A stretch of DNA of 64,000 nt from Bugulina stolonifera (taxonomy: Eukaryota; Bryozoa; Gymnolaemata; Cheilostomatida; Bugulidae). The DNA lies in the NCBI GenBank assembly GCA_935421135.1, contig OW285195.1, positions 7,292,701 to 7,356,700 of the forward strand, given 5' to 3'. The position numbers were made by a program, and so were the translations under genes. This document shows positions 50,987 to 63,186 of this stretch, one piece after another. How positions within the stretch are numbered: the first letter of the stretch is position 1; each line of letters begins with the position of its first letter. Under the pieces are notes generated by a model. The model ran no database searches. It was not told the origin of the DNA and saw only the letters and a program-made list of their open reading frames with translations.

Positions 50987-53942
50987 GTAGGCCTAGTCTC
51001 ATTAGAGGTGTATTTTTGAATCTTTGGATTTTCATATGCAGTGGTAGAATAATATGGATTTAATTTTAGTAGAAATTGTGTTGATTACTGTTATCATTGA
51101 ACAAGTGCATACAATTATCCACACTGCTTATATTGCGGATTATTCAGGTACTTCTAATTTAGTGTATGCAGTGGCTACTCTGCCTTTGATATTGAATTTA
51201 GGCTTGTATTCAAATGATTTAATATAAAGGTGTGTTAATAATAGACAGACCTAGTGTGGATACCATCGAGGTCTGCTAGTCATGAAAGCGATTGTGTGTG
51301 ATATACACATTCCATGATGTTGGCTATCAGCATTAGTTCTACTAAAGTAAAATTTATATTTTCCTTCTGTGTATTAAAGACCAGGGACCACATACAACCC
51401 AAAAATATGTGTCTAATATCTGCTATTAGTTTGGACCATGTGCTACATGATTATACCCATCATGTGAACTTCAGCTATTGCTTAGCAATGAGGAGTTGTC
51501 CCCTCCATTCTCTTTTACTTCCACCATTCTCACAGCATCCATTATTTTTTTAAAAACTTTCCGGGTCAATTAGGATTGTTACGCACATAGAATTGTGTAG
51601 GTAGCTATATGGTTACACAGCTACATGTACATGGGATAGCACAATACAAGACACTCTTATGACAAACATCAAGGGTTTTATTTTCGGAGAAAAGTTGTTT
51701 ACTCTGTGGCCATTATTTGTGGTCCTTTGGTGAGTAAGTTGATGACTCAGGAATTAACAATTACGAGTTACTAAATACATAATACGGAACGCAAGAGCAA
51801 GCAACTTACTAAATAAAGAGAAGACAAACTCTTATTTTTTGAGGATTCGCCACATTATATCATATGCGAAGTTTCTTATCACGTATTTAGTGAATATTAA
51901 TGCCTCACTGACTAAAGTGTTTCCCATTTTTTTACAAAAAAAAATAATGTTTCTATCTTTTGAAAAATAATCTCATTTAATTCCATTGACCAGTTATACT
52001 GATAATTTTACTAATTTTGCTAGTCATGGCATTCGATGTACTTGTACTTGTATTATCTTCTCTCTACCACATCCACCCTTCTCATTCTTCACTGGTTGCT
52101 TCATAAATTGCTCACAAGATTCATTCGACTTGTTATTTTAATTTTTGATTTGTCCTCTCTCTTGCCCATTTTGAGTTTACTTAGCCTAAGCTGCTGTGTC
52201 TGTTGAGAGCTGTTTATTTATTCCAATGAACGGCTCTGTGTCTGTTGCAACTTCACACATTACTAGTCCAACAAATTGAGCAAATTATGAGTCTTTCTGT
52301 AATGGCAAAACATTAGCAGACTATAAATGTCAAATATTTATACCTTCAATCTTCTGTTCCTTCTGGGATGATGTAACATTGCTGTAATATGCAACTCTTA
52401 TGTAACATATTATTAAACATAGTATAATATCCAAGTGTTAGTCACTACATGTTGTAGAAACTGTAACCTTCCTGGAAGATACGTACAATTATTGGTAACT
52501 TTATGCAAGTGTACAGCACATGTATTTCACCATCATGGAGAGAATAATTGCAGATGACACTGTCATTATGTCATTCACCATTTCCTTGCCTATTATCTTA
52601 TGATTGAATGTAAGGAACTATTGCATAATCTTCTATCTACATCCTTTACTTACTTACATGTATAGTATTCTGCTGGTCACACCAAGAAAACAAACAAACT
52701 TTTCAATGTAGTATCTACATGGTATCTATCCAGAAGATCTAAATTTGCAATCTTACTAGTTATCTACTACCAAAGTCCAAAGTAAATATTTCGGGCTGTT
52801 TCTTCCCTTTTAGCATCTGTCAGGTACCTGCTGTTAGTGTCATGTTAGAATTACCATATATAGGTGTTCCAAAGGGTCACATGACTGTAATCTCATCCAA
52901 TACAGGCTAATCCTATGCAATGATTTGGATCTACGTACTTATTGTTAATGGTTCTCCACCTTTCTAGATTACAATAGCCTGCTATCCATAACGTTATTAA
53001 TCCTCACTTAAGAGATCCTGTAGTACTTTGCATTAAAAGGTTATATACACGCTGTGTAGCCTATTGCTTCACTTCCTTGTCAGCTTGACTAGGATCTTAT
53101 ACTGGAATCATGTGATAATACTTAGTCAATGTGTGATTTGTGGAATCGTCTTACCATTATTTAAGGGTGCATGAGCAGATAACTTCTGTTTTTAACGTAC
53201 ATGTATTGAAATATTTTATAGTAAATACAGCAGAGGTTATCATGCAGATTTGCTATGGCAATTACACCTCTATATTATTTTAATTATGAGTAGTATTATT
53301 TTGAACGCTACTATGTACTGATAGTTTTTGAGAATAGTATACAGATATCAGGTATCACTGACATCCTTGTGTAAAATGTTATAGTAATGTCACAGTAATG
53401 ATGAAATTAATTCAACTAGCATTTCCATCTATTGCAAATTTATTCAATGATGATTCTATTCCTGTAATGTTATTGCTCATTGTAATGTATTTCCTAGAAT
53501 AGTTTTGGATAAAATTAGTAATATGCCTACACATTACATGATGATAATATTTAGATGATGAAAAGTGAAACTGTTTGGAATGTAACACTTGGTCAAGGTT
53601 GTAGAGGAAATAATATCTTGTGCCCTGTTTACATTTACATTAGTACATAGCAGTTTCTCTTTCATCATCAGTAATATCATAACATTACTAATTTTATCCA
53701 AAGGCAACTGCAGCGTGCAATATTGAGTTTATTTTATTTCGTCAAAAGAGTACTGTATTGTGAGTACATTGTGAGATACAGTTACATGGTAGAGGACGCT
53801 ATCTCAATATTTGTGTTAGGGGCTGCTGTACCCTTCCATGATGAATTGATTGGAAATTCCCATGGTCAACCTGAACTTTGCCCATTATGTAATGCATTAT
53901 ACATTTTATATGCATGTGTGATATTATGTAATCCATGTAATT

Positions 53943-56737
53943 AGGTGTCTTCGCGACGGTGGGTCGATGGGGTCGCAAAAAAGAAAAGAAATTAATTATT
54001 TTCCGAAGGGGGTCGCAAAAAATTAATTTGCGTGTTAGCGATGAGGGTCGGAAAAAACCATCACCAGCAGTTGCGACCCCCTTATTTAACAATATTATCG
54101 CCCTATTCTCAATTGGCCTGAGAGGATCGTTCCCGCAGCTTCCCTAATCTGATTGGTTGATTAAGAGTCTCCATTTACAACGGGCCAACATGCATGTACA
54201 TTGTGGAATCATCGGAGGTGAGTTCATCTTCGCTTTTATGAAGTTTCTTTTTTTATTTTAATTTGTCCATGTAGATTCTCCAACACAACTTACCCCTTTG
54301 ATCTGTAGCAACATACATGTCTACTAGCTGCTTAGTGCTGAAGCTTTGAGACAAATCCCCTTTCGATGACTCTAAAATCCCTTACCTCGTGAGTGAGTGT
54401 TGGTCTCACTCGGACTCTGACTCTGAGTCTTAAGTCTAGCGTAAGTGTAACTTACTTGACCATTACGGAAAGTCAATAGACTCACACCAGATTTCACTTA
54501 GTTACTACATGTAGGTTACATAAAATAGCTATAGACAAAATATTACATCAGAAAAATTGACCTGCAAAACAGTTTTCAATTATTTGCTGTATTTAATTTA
54601 AATTTATTTCATTTTTGATTTTTTAAATTTATTTTTGTATGCACAATCTAGGCCTTCATAACACAATTCATTCAAACATGGCATTAATATTTATTCTACG
54701 ATGGTTTCATGAATTATAGTCTTTCATTGATGATTATTATTATATTATTTCCAGCAAAGTGTCTGCTGAACCTCTCACTTCTTGGATGGAGTGATAGTGA
54801 CTGACTGATTGGGTGCCGACTTTAGGTATACATGTAGCAGGAGGAGTCTGATATGAATTCACTATCCCTAGAGTGGGAGGGACTAACACAACAAAAGAAT
54901 ATGTATGTATTCTATCAGTCATTAATATAAAGATTAGCCACATCAAATTTTAAATTGGTTTATAGAAAAGTCAATTGTTTCGGGTGCCTACTGTACAACA
55001 AAATTAATTTTCTGACAGTTTGTCTGGAATCCTAAATTATTTTGATGTTTCTATCTTAGTTACAAATGCTCATGTTCTCAAGCTCATCATTGGTTCCCTA
55101 TAATTAACACTACAGTCCTATTTATAAATATTTCAGGTTTTCTACAACTCTGATACAGAAAATACAGGTGGGGGTAGAATGAGTCTTGGTCAGGTCCAGT
55201 TGTTAATCTTGGTTGTTTGGCTATGAGCATCCACCTTCTTAAAGTAAGTAAGCAACTTGATTGTGGTAGTGTACTGTGTAGTGCTGCTGTCCTGTATCTT
55301 CTGCCTCCATCTCATCTAATAGGGTCAAAGGGCTGTTAATGCACTCACAATTTAGTCAATACTCTTGATGTTCTAGTTGGTTAAATCCGCAGATTTGTTT
55401 GATATTCATGTAGAGGAAAAAAATATTATATCCACAGTCTATCACTCATTTAGAGCCAACTATTTAGTACCATGCCAACTGGAGTAGTGCTGTACTTCCT
55501 ACTACATGAATCTTAAAAGGCTACTGCTATTATAGCTGTGTATGTAAGCCTATTATAGTCTAATCCACCTTACACAGCCAAGTTCAATGGTATAACTGAG
55601 ATTGCTATGGTGTGTTCTTTGCTTTAGTCTACAAAGGAATACAGAAGAGGAAAGTGGCTGAATTAATGTTCTCCTTCCTACCACACGGCAAAGGTTTCAT
55701 CAAAAGAATCGATTGGTCACTCTTATTAGAACAAGTGGGCATCTCAGAGCACAGGCAATACATGTAAAGGTCCAAAGCAGCAGAATGGCAGTAAAGCAAC
55801 AGTACTGTTACGGAATCAACAATGGAATTGCTAAATTCATTAGTAATCTTAATTTCTTTTCCATGGGTCATACCAGCTTCTTTGTTTCTGCTTTTTAGCC
55901 TCTGTACTAACTGTGAAATGTTTCTACAATATACTCCTTGCAATTACAGCTAGCCTATTGCATATTTTTTCTCTTACTATAGTCCTCAAAGTTTCATCTG
56001 CATGTACCAATTTACAATTTTTTCAATTGATGTTTCATGCACTAATATTATGTACTATATGTTCAACTATTGCTAATAAAATTCAAATACAATGAGCTAT
56101 CTATGTCCTATAAAAATTTTGTTATACTGTGACATGGAAATTGGTAACAAAAATAGCCTACTTTTAGAAATTATTTAATAAATAAATAAATATATTTAAA
56201 AAAATAATTATTAGGATGGTAAATAACTAGGTACAGGATACAATCATGAAAAGTGCGTAACTACACTTTTATACAGAACAGAAGAGCATCAATTCAACAT
56301 TGTCTTGTGGCAGCGTGGAGTAGGTGAGTGAATCTTGAATCTCAGTCAGCGACTCTGACTGAGATTTTTTGGTAGAATATTGGCAGATTAGTGGTTGAAA
56401 ACTAAGCAATCGTGTGCAGCAATTAATATAAATGCACCAGGATTGCTAGTTTATCACTACTAAATCCTTTAACAGTTCCAGTGGGCTCTTCGTTTTAGTC
56501 AATCCTGTAAATTACTACTAATACATTTTGAGCACCTATTTAACCGAAATTCACAAAGTTTCCTGAACCGGAAATCAGCACGTAAATATTATTTTGGACT
56601 AGCCTGAAGTTTGAGCCGCACTAATTTTCCGACCCAGGGGGTCGCAACTGTTCGCGACCTACAACAAACAGGGTCTGAAATTTGGAATTATCTTTTCTTT
56701 TTTGCGACCCCATCGACCCACCGTCGCGAAGACACCT
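53943..56737. mobile_element. 2.8-kb DNA transposon with 47-bp perfect inverted repeats
   Basis: The first 47 bases, starting AGGTGTCTTCGCGACGGTGG, are exactly complementary to the last 47. Subterminal GGGTCGCAA repeats occur inside both ends (54009-54090 and 56630-56700). The flanks share ATT (53940-53942 and 56738-56740), a possible 3-bp duplication; a 2-bp TA duplication with termini GGTGTC is equally possible. No transposase is recognised: the longest frames are about 100 codons. Superfamily not assigned. Confidence 0.88.
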
Positions 56738-57709
56738 ATTATTAAATATTGCTTACATTTTGAGTCCATTATGTCCATAATTATGCCTTGCTGTATACAA
56801 AGCTGCCATTGGAGTTACCCCCTCTCTTATTTACGAGTAACTGTTGTCTACTAAATAATTGTGATTGGAATGCAGTGATGTGATGTGATGTGTAAATTCA
56901 GGTAGCTTTGTTTATTGTTTGGGTACAAGCTTTCTCCACAATAACTACAACAGGTTTTCTGTTTGTTAGTGATTTGTTTACTAGTGAGTAAAACTTTGCC
57001 TAGTTGATCAGAGAGAAGGGAGTAGTTAGCTATTGTAAGTAGTTCTTACAATAATTTATTTATTTATGGATTTGTATTAGTTATAGAGTTGCTGTTATAT
57101 CTATGTTGTATTTGTATATACTTATGTGTACTTTTGATGCTAGGATATAATTATCATCATATTATCAGTATTATATTTCTGAGGAAAAATACTGATAAGG
57201 AATAATGTATTATTCAAGACAGAGTAGAAGCTGAACAGGGGAGCCAATATTAGCCCAATTCATGGGATAAACAATAGTGCTAATATATTGTATAATAATA
57301 ATATATGCTGTATTTGCCACATGTTGCTAACCACATCTTGGTTATTTTCATTTCAAGTAAACCAAAATCTAAATTTTATAATTCATTTCATTCCAATACC
57401 TATATTATAGCCTATCAATCTACATTGCAAAATACATTTTACATATTATTGTTTTTTTCTCTGTGTAGGCTATTCATTTTACCCATCTCGGTCTTCCAAA
57501 TGATCTGCACAGACAATTTGTGAGAGTGCAAGCTACTAACACTAGTAGTGCATAGTCTAGTCAGAACGTCCTTGTTTCAAGGATGAATTAGTGTAAACTG
57601 CCCTACTTTATAGGCTCCAGCTTTCAATGAAATAGACGTGCAATGGGCTGACAAGAAAAGCTATCAACTTTCTTATTGTGTTCACCTTTAGATAGCAACA
57701 GCCTGCCCT
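56738..57709. other. non-coding spacer
   Basis: AT-rich with TGATGTGATGTG near 56875. No gene or bounded repeat supported. Confidence 0.4.
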
Positions 57710-57940
57710 GGTAAAGGGACATTTCGAAAAAGACAGTTCGAAACAGAACTGTTTGAAACTGTGTAGATTACATTAGAAGGACGCCGCTCACAAGTAATTA
57801 ATTAATTAAATTAAAAAAATAATGTTAATCAAAAATTAGTTGAAATCTGGGGGGTTGGAGTTTAGGGTTTAGCGTTTCGAGCTGTCTGGTGTTGAACTGT
57901 CCAGTTTCGAAATGTCCTGTTTCGAACTGTCGCAAATTCA
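57710..57940 (+). mobile_element. GTTCGAAAC-rich element, copy A
   Basis: Starts GGTAAAGGGACATTTCGAAA and ends TTTCGAACTGTCGCAAATTC. Direct repeats CCTGCCCT at 57702-57709 and 57941-57948 look like an 8-bp target duplication. The two ends are imperfect inverted repeats built from GTTCGAAACAG units, which also recur inside. Confidence 0.8.
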
Positions 57941-57948
57941 CCTGCCCT

Positions 57949-60245
57949 ATATTGTCTTGTTCTCATGCAGTATGAATCTGTGAAATTCCAGCTATAATAA
58001 ATAGATTGTAACTGTTGTAACTGTTGATCATCAACTGTTTGTATAATGTATTTATGATTATTTGAAAATCATTATTTCTACAAATTAATGCTGATTGTTG
58101 ATGATTAAAATGTTTTGCACTGAATTCATAATACTGTCACTTTGTACCTAACACTGTGAATTGCCAGACAGGTCAAACTGTAGTGAGCCTGTTACAGTAA
58201 TTAATAATTACACACCCAATTACTACATAGTGTTACTAATATACACACTTTTTACTATGTCTTCTTTCTGGTGCAAGACCAAAGTGCTAATGAGAGCGTT
58301 TTTTTGTCCTTTGGTGAATTTGTTATTTTTGCTAATAAGTAAACTCTCTGCCCAAATATGAATCTCAGTGTACAGTATTGAAACTAGCTATACTTTAGTA
58401 GAGTCCGCCAAGTCCCATGTTAATCCTAATAAAATAGTGTTCAGATTAGTAGAGATAGTATGTATAATCTTGGATTATCATGTTGTATAGCCAGTCAGTC
58501 AGACAGACACCCACATAGCCATAGACTTTTAGTAAATTTCATTTCGTTCTACAGCGTCAAACCTTGCCGACCTTAGCTCTGTTTTGCCTACTAGCTGGTC
58601 TACTTGCGAAACATTCCGTTCTTTCACAGGTCTGACTCTCATTTTCATGTAGACAACTAGACAAAGATGATACGCTATGCATGTTTTGGTCTAATCAATA
58701 GTTCGTAGAGTTTATTCCGCAAAGCCATCGTGTACGAATTACTTCTAAATAATATATTACCATTGCCTTTGCTAAATCGCCTTTCTCCACTACTTTATCA
58801 ACCTATTTTTGAAACTCTACATTAAATTTGGTGTATTTCTATAACTGGAATACCATATTGAGGAAGGTTTGGCTGATTTGCTACAGCACCTATTAAATTG
58901 TCACGCTTGTCAATGTTATTGTTTGATTCTGTATTTTATGGAATCAAAAGTTGCTATTCCAAGAGCTGCATGTATACAAATATTCTCAGCGTTTCCCATT
59001 TCGTAACCCTGTGTTATCATTTTGGTTACTGTGTCCTGCACTCTGATTGGTTGATAGCTATATGTGTCAATATTGTAAGTGGATATTCTATAGAGTCAAT
59101 AAAATGTTGAGCAATCCCTAGCCATTGTTCATAAGGTATTCCTGAGAAGATTTATTACGGGCGGTATTGATAGACGGTTCGCTAACTCTGAATATCTAAG
59201 GCTAAGTACTTGTTGAGGTACTTGAGGCTACAGTTTACTTGTTTAATCACGATGAAGTATTTCGAAATAGTAGTTTGTTGCATTATAACGCTATGATAAG
59301 TCTGTTAGTACGGTACAGAGTGGAGGTACAGAGTGGAGCGTATATCACCTGGGCAAGCTGTCTTATATTATGTATCAGAGATATTATCATCTCTGTGTCA
59401 TTTTGAGTTAGATATCATCACAAACAGGATCGAGTCAGTTAGCTGAAGTCACAGCGATTCACAGCATTGTGTCATTGGAAGGATTCCATTCATTTGGTCA
59501 ATTGATTGTTGGACTTGTCGCTGTGCATTGTCTATTAAAATTCCTCTCCATTTTCATGGATGTTAACTAATAATCTAGTTTAGTCTTGGAGCGTCTTCTA
59601 TCTGATATATGCTGCCTTGCTGTTTGCGTCTGAGAATCGGATCAGGGAGAGTATCTACTGATCCTGCTGTCAACTGAATATCGCCAAATGCTAATAACCC
59701 AAACGGACATGTTTTGTGGTAAGTCATTTGTACTTGGAAGTTGTAAATAGTATGCTTATGGTGTTTTTTGTTAGGTTATTTTTTGTTAATAACGTTATTC
59801 TCTCTCTTATATCTTCAGCTATCCGAAACTTTCAGGTTCTGTTATATTTAGACTAGCTCTGACGTTCCTTTGCTATCAGAAATTACCAGTTGAATCGGTT
59901 TTCCATAAAATTATTTAAATATTAGGACGTCTTGATGAGTTGTGATTTATGCTGGCCCTATTATATTACAATCATCTTGTATACTCTACTGACCGTCTTC
60001 ATATAGAGATGGAGATGGCTGAACTTCGGCATAACAGTTCCTTATTGAAGTTCAAACAGGAGGAGTTGTCCTCTTTGTGCGATCTGCCTCGGTGCCTATC
60101 CCCGTGCACCTAATTTCTGACTTGTGATTCACTATTTGACCTTATATATGCCACCTTCCGATCAATCACACCAACTTCCTTTGCCAAAATAAGTTCTGTT
60201 TAGCCTCATATTAACGTGACGAGCTAAGCATGTGGTCGGTCTTAC
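57949..60245. other. non-coding spacer
   Basis: No gene is supported. A hydrophobic open segment at 58557-58631 between an acceptor and a donor, and a possible ATG exon at 59710 with a second at 60009-60094, were seen but not called. Confidence 0.35.
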
Positions 60246-60299
60246 CGGTGTTACCAGCACCCGACCCCACGTTTTGCTCAGGAGTTTCACCAAAGTATG
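60246..60299 (-). CDS. candidate short exon
   Basis: On minus, aatag/CA...ACCG/gtaaga bounds 54 nt reading YFGETPEQNVGSGAGNT. It could belong with the minus-strand exons at 62238 and 63000, but at least one linking exon would be missing. Confidence 0.22.
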
Positions 60300-62237
60300 C
60301 TATTCCCTACCATCAGTTATACTTATGAACTTTTACACAATATTTGCCCTCATTTTTGTAACCACAGGGGTGACTTGTCAAGTTGGGATATTTTTATAGA
60401 AACAGTAGGTTGAATAACTGCAGTGCTTTGGCTACCCCACCAAGCTAGTTTCATCCATTGAGATGATGTCATCCTTTTCATCCTTTTGAGTAGTTGATTC
60501 AAGTTATTATGAAATATTTTCAAAGAAATAAATAAAACTATTCATTTAGATCAAGGTATGTTAAAGGTATGCTGTCCCCATGTTCCTAGACTTGCATGTG
60601 AACATGCATAGTGATTCATGAGTGAACTAAACTAACATAACAAAGTACAAACTTGCTCAATAGGGTAGAAGATTGCTATTTAATAGACTCAACAATTTGT
60701 TAGAGGTTATGAAATATCTACTTGTTCTTGTTTGGTATGGGGTTATAGCCTAATGTACACAAACTGTACCCTAATGTACATGTAGGCTATGCAGTGCCTT
60801 TGGTCCTGAGGCTATTGATACAGACGTTGGGGTGGTATATATCAGGCCACCCCATTAGCAGTTGAGATACTAATCTATGCTGACCATGGCTAGGGCAGCA
60901 GTATGGTTAGTGCTGCACCAGTTCGTGAACTCAAGTCTCTCAAGGGAAATTTTTACTTCCCTGATTGAATCTCACGTTCCGGAATAAGTAAACATAGAAA
61001 AGTGAGCTGCTTCAGGTATTATTAGCAGTTGTGTTGTAAAGTCATAAACACCAAATTCTGATCCCCTCAAATCATTGCTGAAGGACATCCATTTATCGAT
61101 TGTGCACCAAGGTTTACCCTACATGCTCCCATAGGTTATTCAATCTTGGTGTCACAGTGTTTCTATGATAAAAATGATAATTTGGTCAGAGCTAACCCAT
61201 GTCCATGGCACGGATACTAGATTATCCATGCCATTCATGGTGTGGGATAGAGTCGTACTAGATTGCTAGCTTAGCCCTACTATTTCTAGTACTACCCTAC
61301 TCCCTGTCTTTAACTTACCATAAGCTGGAATAGACATTCTACATAGGTATTGCATCATAGATAATCAGGCCTGGTTGTCAACAGTGATCAAGTTAGTTGA
61401 AAGACAATTCGTGTTGCGACATCTCCCAATCATTCTCATCTTATTGGCTGCTAGCTACAGTATATTCATGGCTATAGTCCACTCCACTGCTTTGTGAAAG
61501 CACTTGGAAAAGTTAGCTGAAATCACTTTTTGAGGTACACGTAGAATCTCCTGTACACTTACTTACCATATGAAAGTAGTTTTATTAGTCACTCAATCAA
61601 TGATGACTATTGAGAGTTGAAAATATGAATCAAAATCCACAAGGAATGGCCTTCAGTGCTGGTCAGTGTTGCTTTCCTATCGATTCATCTGTATTGTAAT
61701 TATTTGCCGATTGGTACAATTTATTTCTCAAACAGAGTTTATGACTTTTCAAAGGGTTCACTTTTGAAATCACTGTTCCCAACCCTACCACCTCAATCCC
61801 CCACAGGTGCTTGGTTAGTAGTTGAACTTGCATCTATAAAATGCAAACCCATTTGCAAACTGTCCCCTTTATTTTGAATGCTTGTAACAAAATATCAATT
61901 TATACTGTCGCCATGTCTGCTGTTAAAAGTATTTTTTGCTCCATAATGACAATTGGGAATTTACAAAATTACCTGTCATCTAATTTGTCAAAGTTCCTCA
62001 TTGCAATCTCTTGTATGACAAATTATTCTTCTAGTAAATTATGTCGTAATCTTAGTAGCTACCCTTCCTTCATTTAGTTGTCTGTCGGCTGTCTACTCAG
62101 TGGGCAGCCGCGTCAGTTCACAACACTATCAAAAATAATGGTTCTTGTTCTACATTTATTTGAGGATTTATTTGCAAAAAATTAGCTGATGCCATGTACA
62201 TAATTCCTTACCAGTGCTTTACTAAAGTGTGACTCAC
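60300..62237. other. non-coding spacer
   Basis: Nothing supported here beyond ordinary AT-rich sequence; if the minus-strand exons are real this is intronic. Confidence 0.35.
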
Positions 62238-62309
62238 TGTCTGCAGTGACTTGCATGGCTGATTGGAACTGGTGCTTTCCAGGTGCCCTAGTCTGCTCAT
62301 TGGCTGCTG
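62238..62309 (-). CDS. candidate exon of a minus-strand gene
   Basis: gttccag/CAG...ACA/gtgagt bounds 24 codons, phase 0 at both ends, reading QQPMSRLGHLESTSSNQPCK. The phase fits the exon at 63000-63186, which also ends in phase 0. Confidence 0.28.
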
Positions 62310-62445
62310 CTGGAACAGTAAACATATTCCCTGGAGTAGAACCCAGGGCAGCTTGTTTACTGTCACTGTTTACTCTAGCTTATATAGCTGATAAAATACT
62401 TGGTGACTTCAAAACATCAAATATGTTGGTAGATCGAATTTGCGA

Positions 62446-62642
62446 CTGTTCGAAATTGTCAGTTTGAAACAGGACGTTCCGAAAACTTCAAAACCTTAAT
62501 CCCCAAACACAAATTTCTAATTCCAATCCCTAAATCCCAAATCCTAAACCCCAGACTCTATCCGCTAATCCCAAAACTCCAAAAGAAAGTTTTTGTAACG
62601 TCCTGTTTCGTACTGACTTTTTCAAAATGTCCCTTTGCCGGT
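62446..62642 (-). mobile_element. GTTCGAAAC-rich element, copy B (inverted)
   Basis: On minus it starts GGCAAAGGGACATTTTGAAA and ends TTTCGAACAGTCGCAAATTC, matching copy A at 57710-57940. GGTAGA occurs in both flanks and may be the remains of a target duplication. The interior is rich in GGGATTTAGG-like sequence, more regular than in copy A. Confidence 0.75.
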
Positions 62643-62999
62643 AGAATCCTATGCAATCTTTTGAACAGAAGACTTATGTCGATTAGTTCTAGGAGAAATT
62701 ACGTAGTGCAGAAGGAGCATAACTCCCAACACTTGGTAATTTATTATTTATAAATTATTTGAGTGTTTGTATTTACGTAGTACCTAGGTTACCCAGTTCT
62801 ATTTCTGCTGCTCTCACCCCATCTCATAAGCTGTAGCTACTGCACATCTATCTCTTCTGTACTTTGCTACCAATACAAAATAGCTTAGATAGTGTATGGG
62901 GTGATAGCTTGAATAAACAAGCAGCATTACTGTTGGATTGTGCAAAAAGTTGTGTCTGGTTGCATAAGAAGTGATGTAGTACAGAGTTGATTTGTTTAC

Positions 63000-63186
63000 C
63001 TGAGATACTTGTACAAACATGGAGATCAGGTGATGCCACCGGTTCTCGCTGGTCTGCAGCATCTCTCTCACTCTTCTGTGCAGCCGGTGTAGTTTATCAC
63101 TGGCATTTGTGTGTAGCCTATGATTTAAATTTTGAATTGCGAACATTTCTTCTGTGCTCACAAATGTTGATCTGTGGTAACATAAC
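63000..63186 (-). CDS. probable coding exon of an unidentified minus-strand gene
   Basis: On minus, aaatttcag/G...CTCAG/gtaaac bounds 187 nt that reads FVSTEEMFAIQNLNHRLH, then DKLHRLHRRVREMLQTSENR and WHHLISMFVQVSQ. It is rich in charged and leucine-spaced residues, suggesting a helix or coiled coil. It lies in a 143-codon minus-strand frame, the longest in the right half of the window. The 5' part of the gene would lie to the right, possibly beyond the window. Family unknown. Confidence 0.48.

Larger units (their letters stand above)
47143..53942. other. gene-poor spacer with a few exon-like segments
   Basis: No long frame and no element with clear ends. Exon-like pieces are listed separately (48193-48263, 48631-48746, 50876-50986). 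The rest looks like ordinary AT-rich non-coding DNA with single copies of the GGAGTTGTC motif at about 50885 and 51490. Confidence 0.4.

Noticed and set aside
53799..54092. 97-codon minus-strand frame
   Set aside because: It straddles the left end of the 2.8-kb transposon, so half is inverted-repeat sequence and half is flank.
58557..58631. Hydrophobic 25-codon open segment (LPTLALFCLLAGLLAKHSV) between acceptor and donor
   Set aside because: No start codon, a non-ideal donor (gtctga) and no partner exon; could easily be chance.
59710..60094. Possible plus-strand first exons (ATG TTT TGT G/gtaagt, then a segment with MAELRHNSSLLKFKQEELSS)
   Set aside because: The second segment overlaps a GGAGGAGTTGTCCTCT copy of the dispersed repeat, its donor is poor, and it would run against the better minus-strand exons to the right.
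62246..62467. 73-codon plus-strand frame
   Set aside because: Its 3' end lies in copy B of the GTTCGAAAC element, and the opposite strand has a better exon candidate in the same place.
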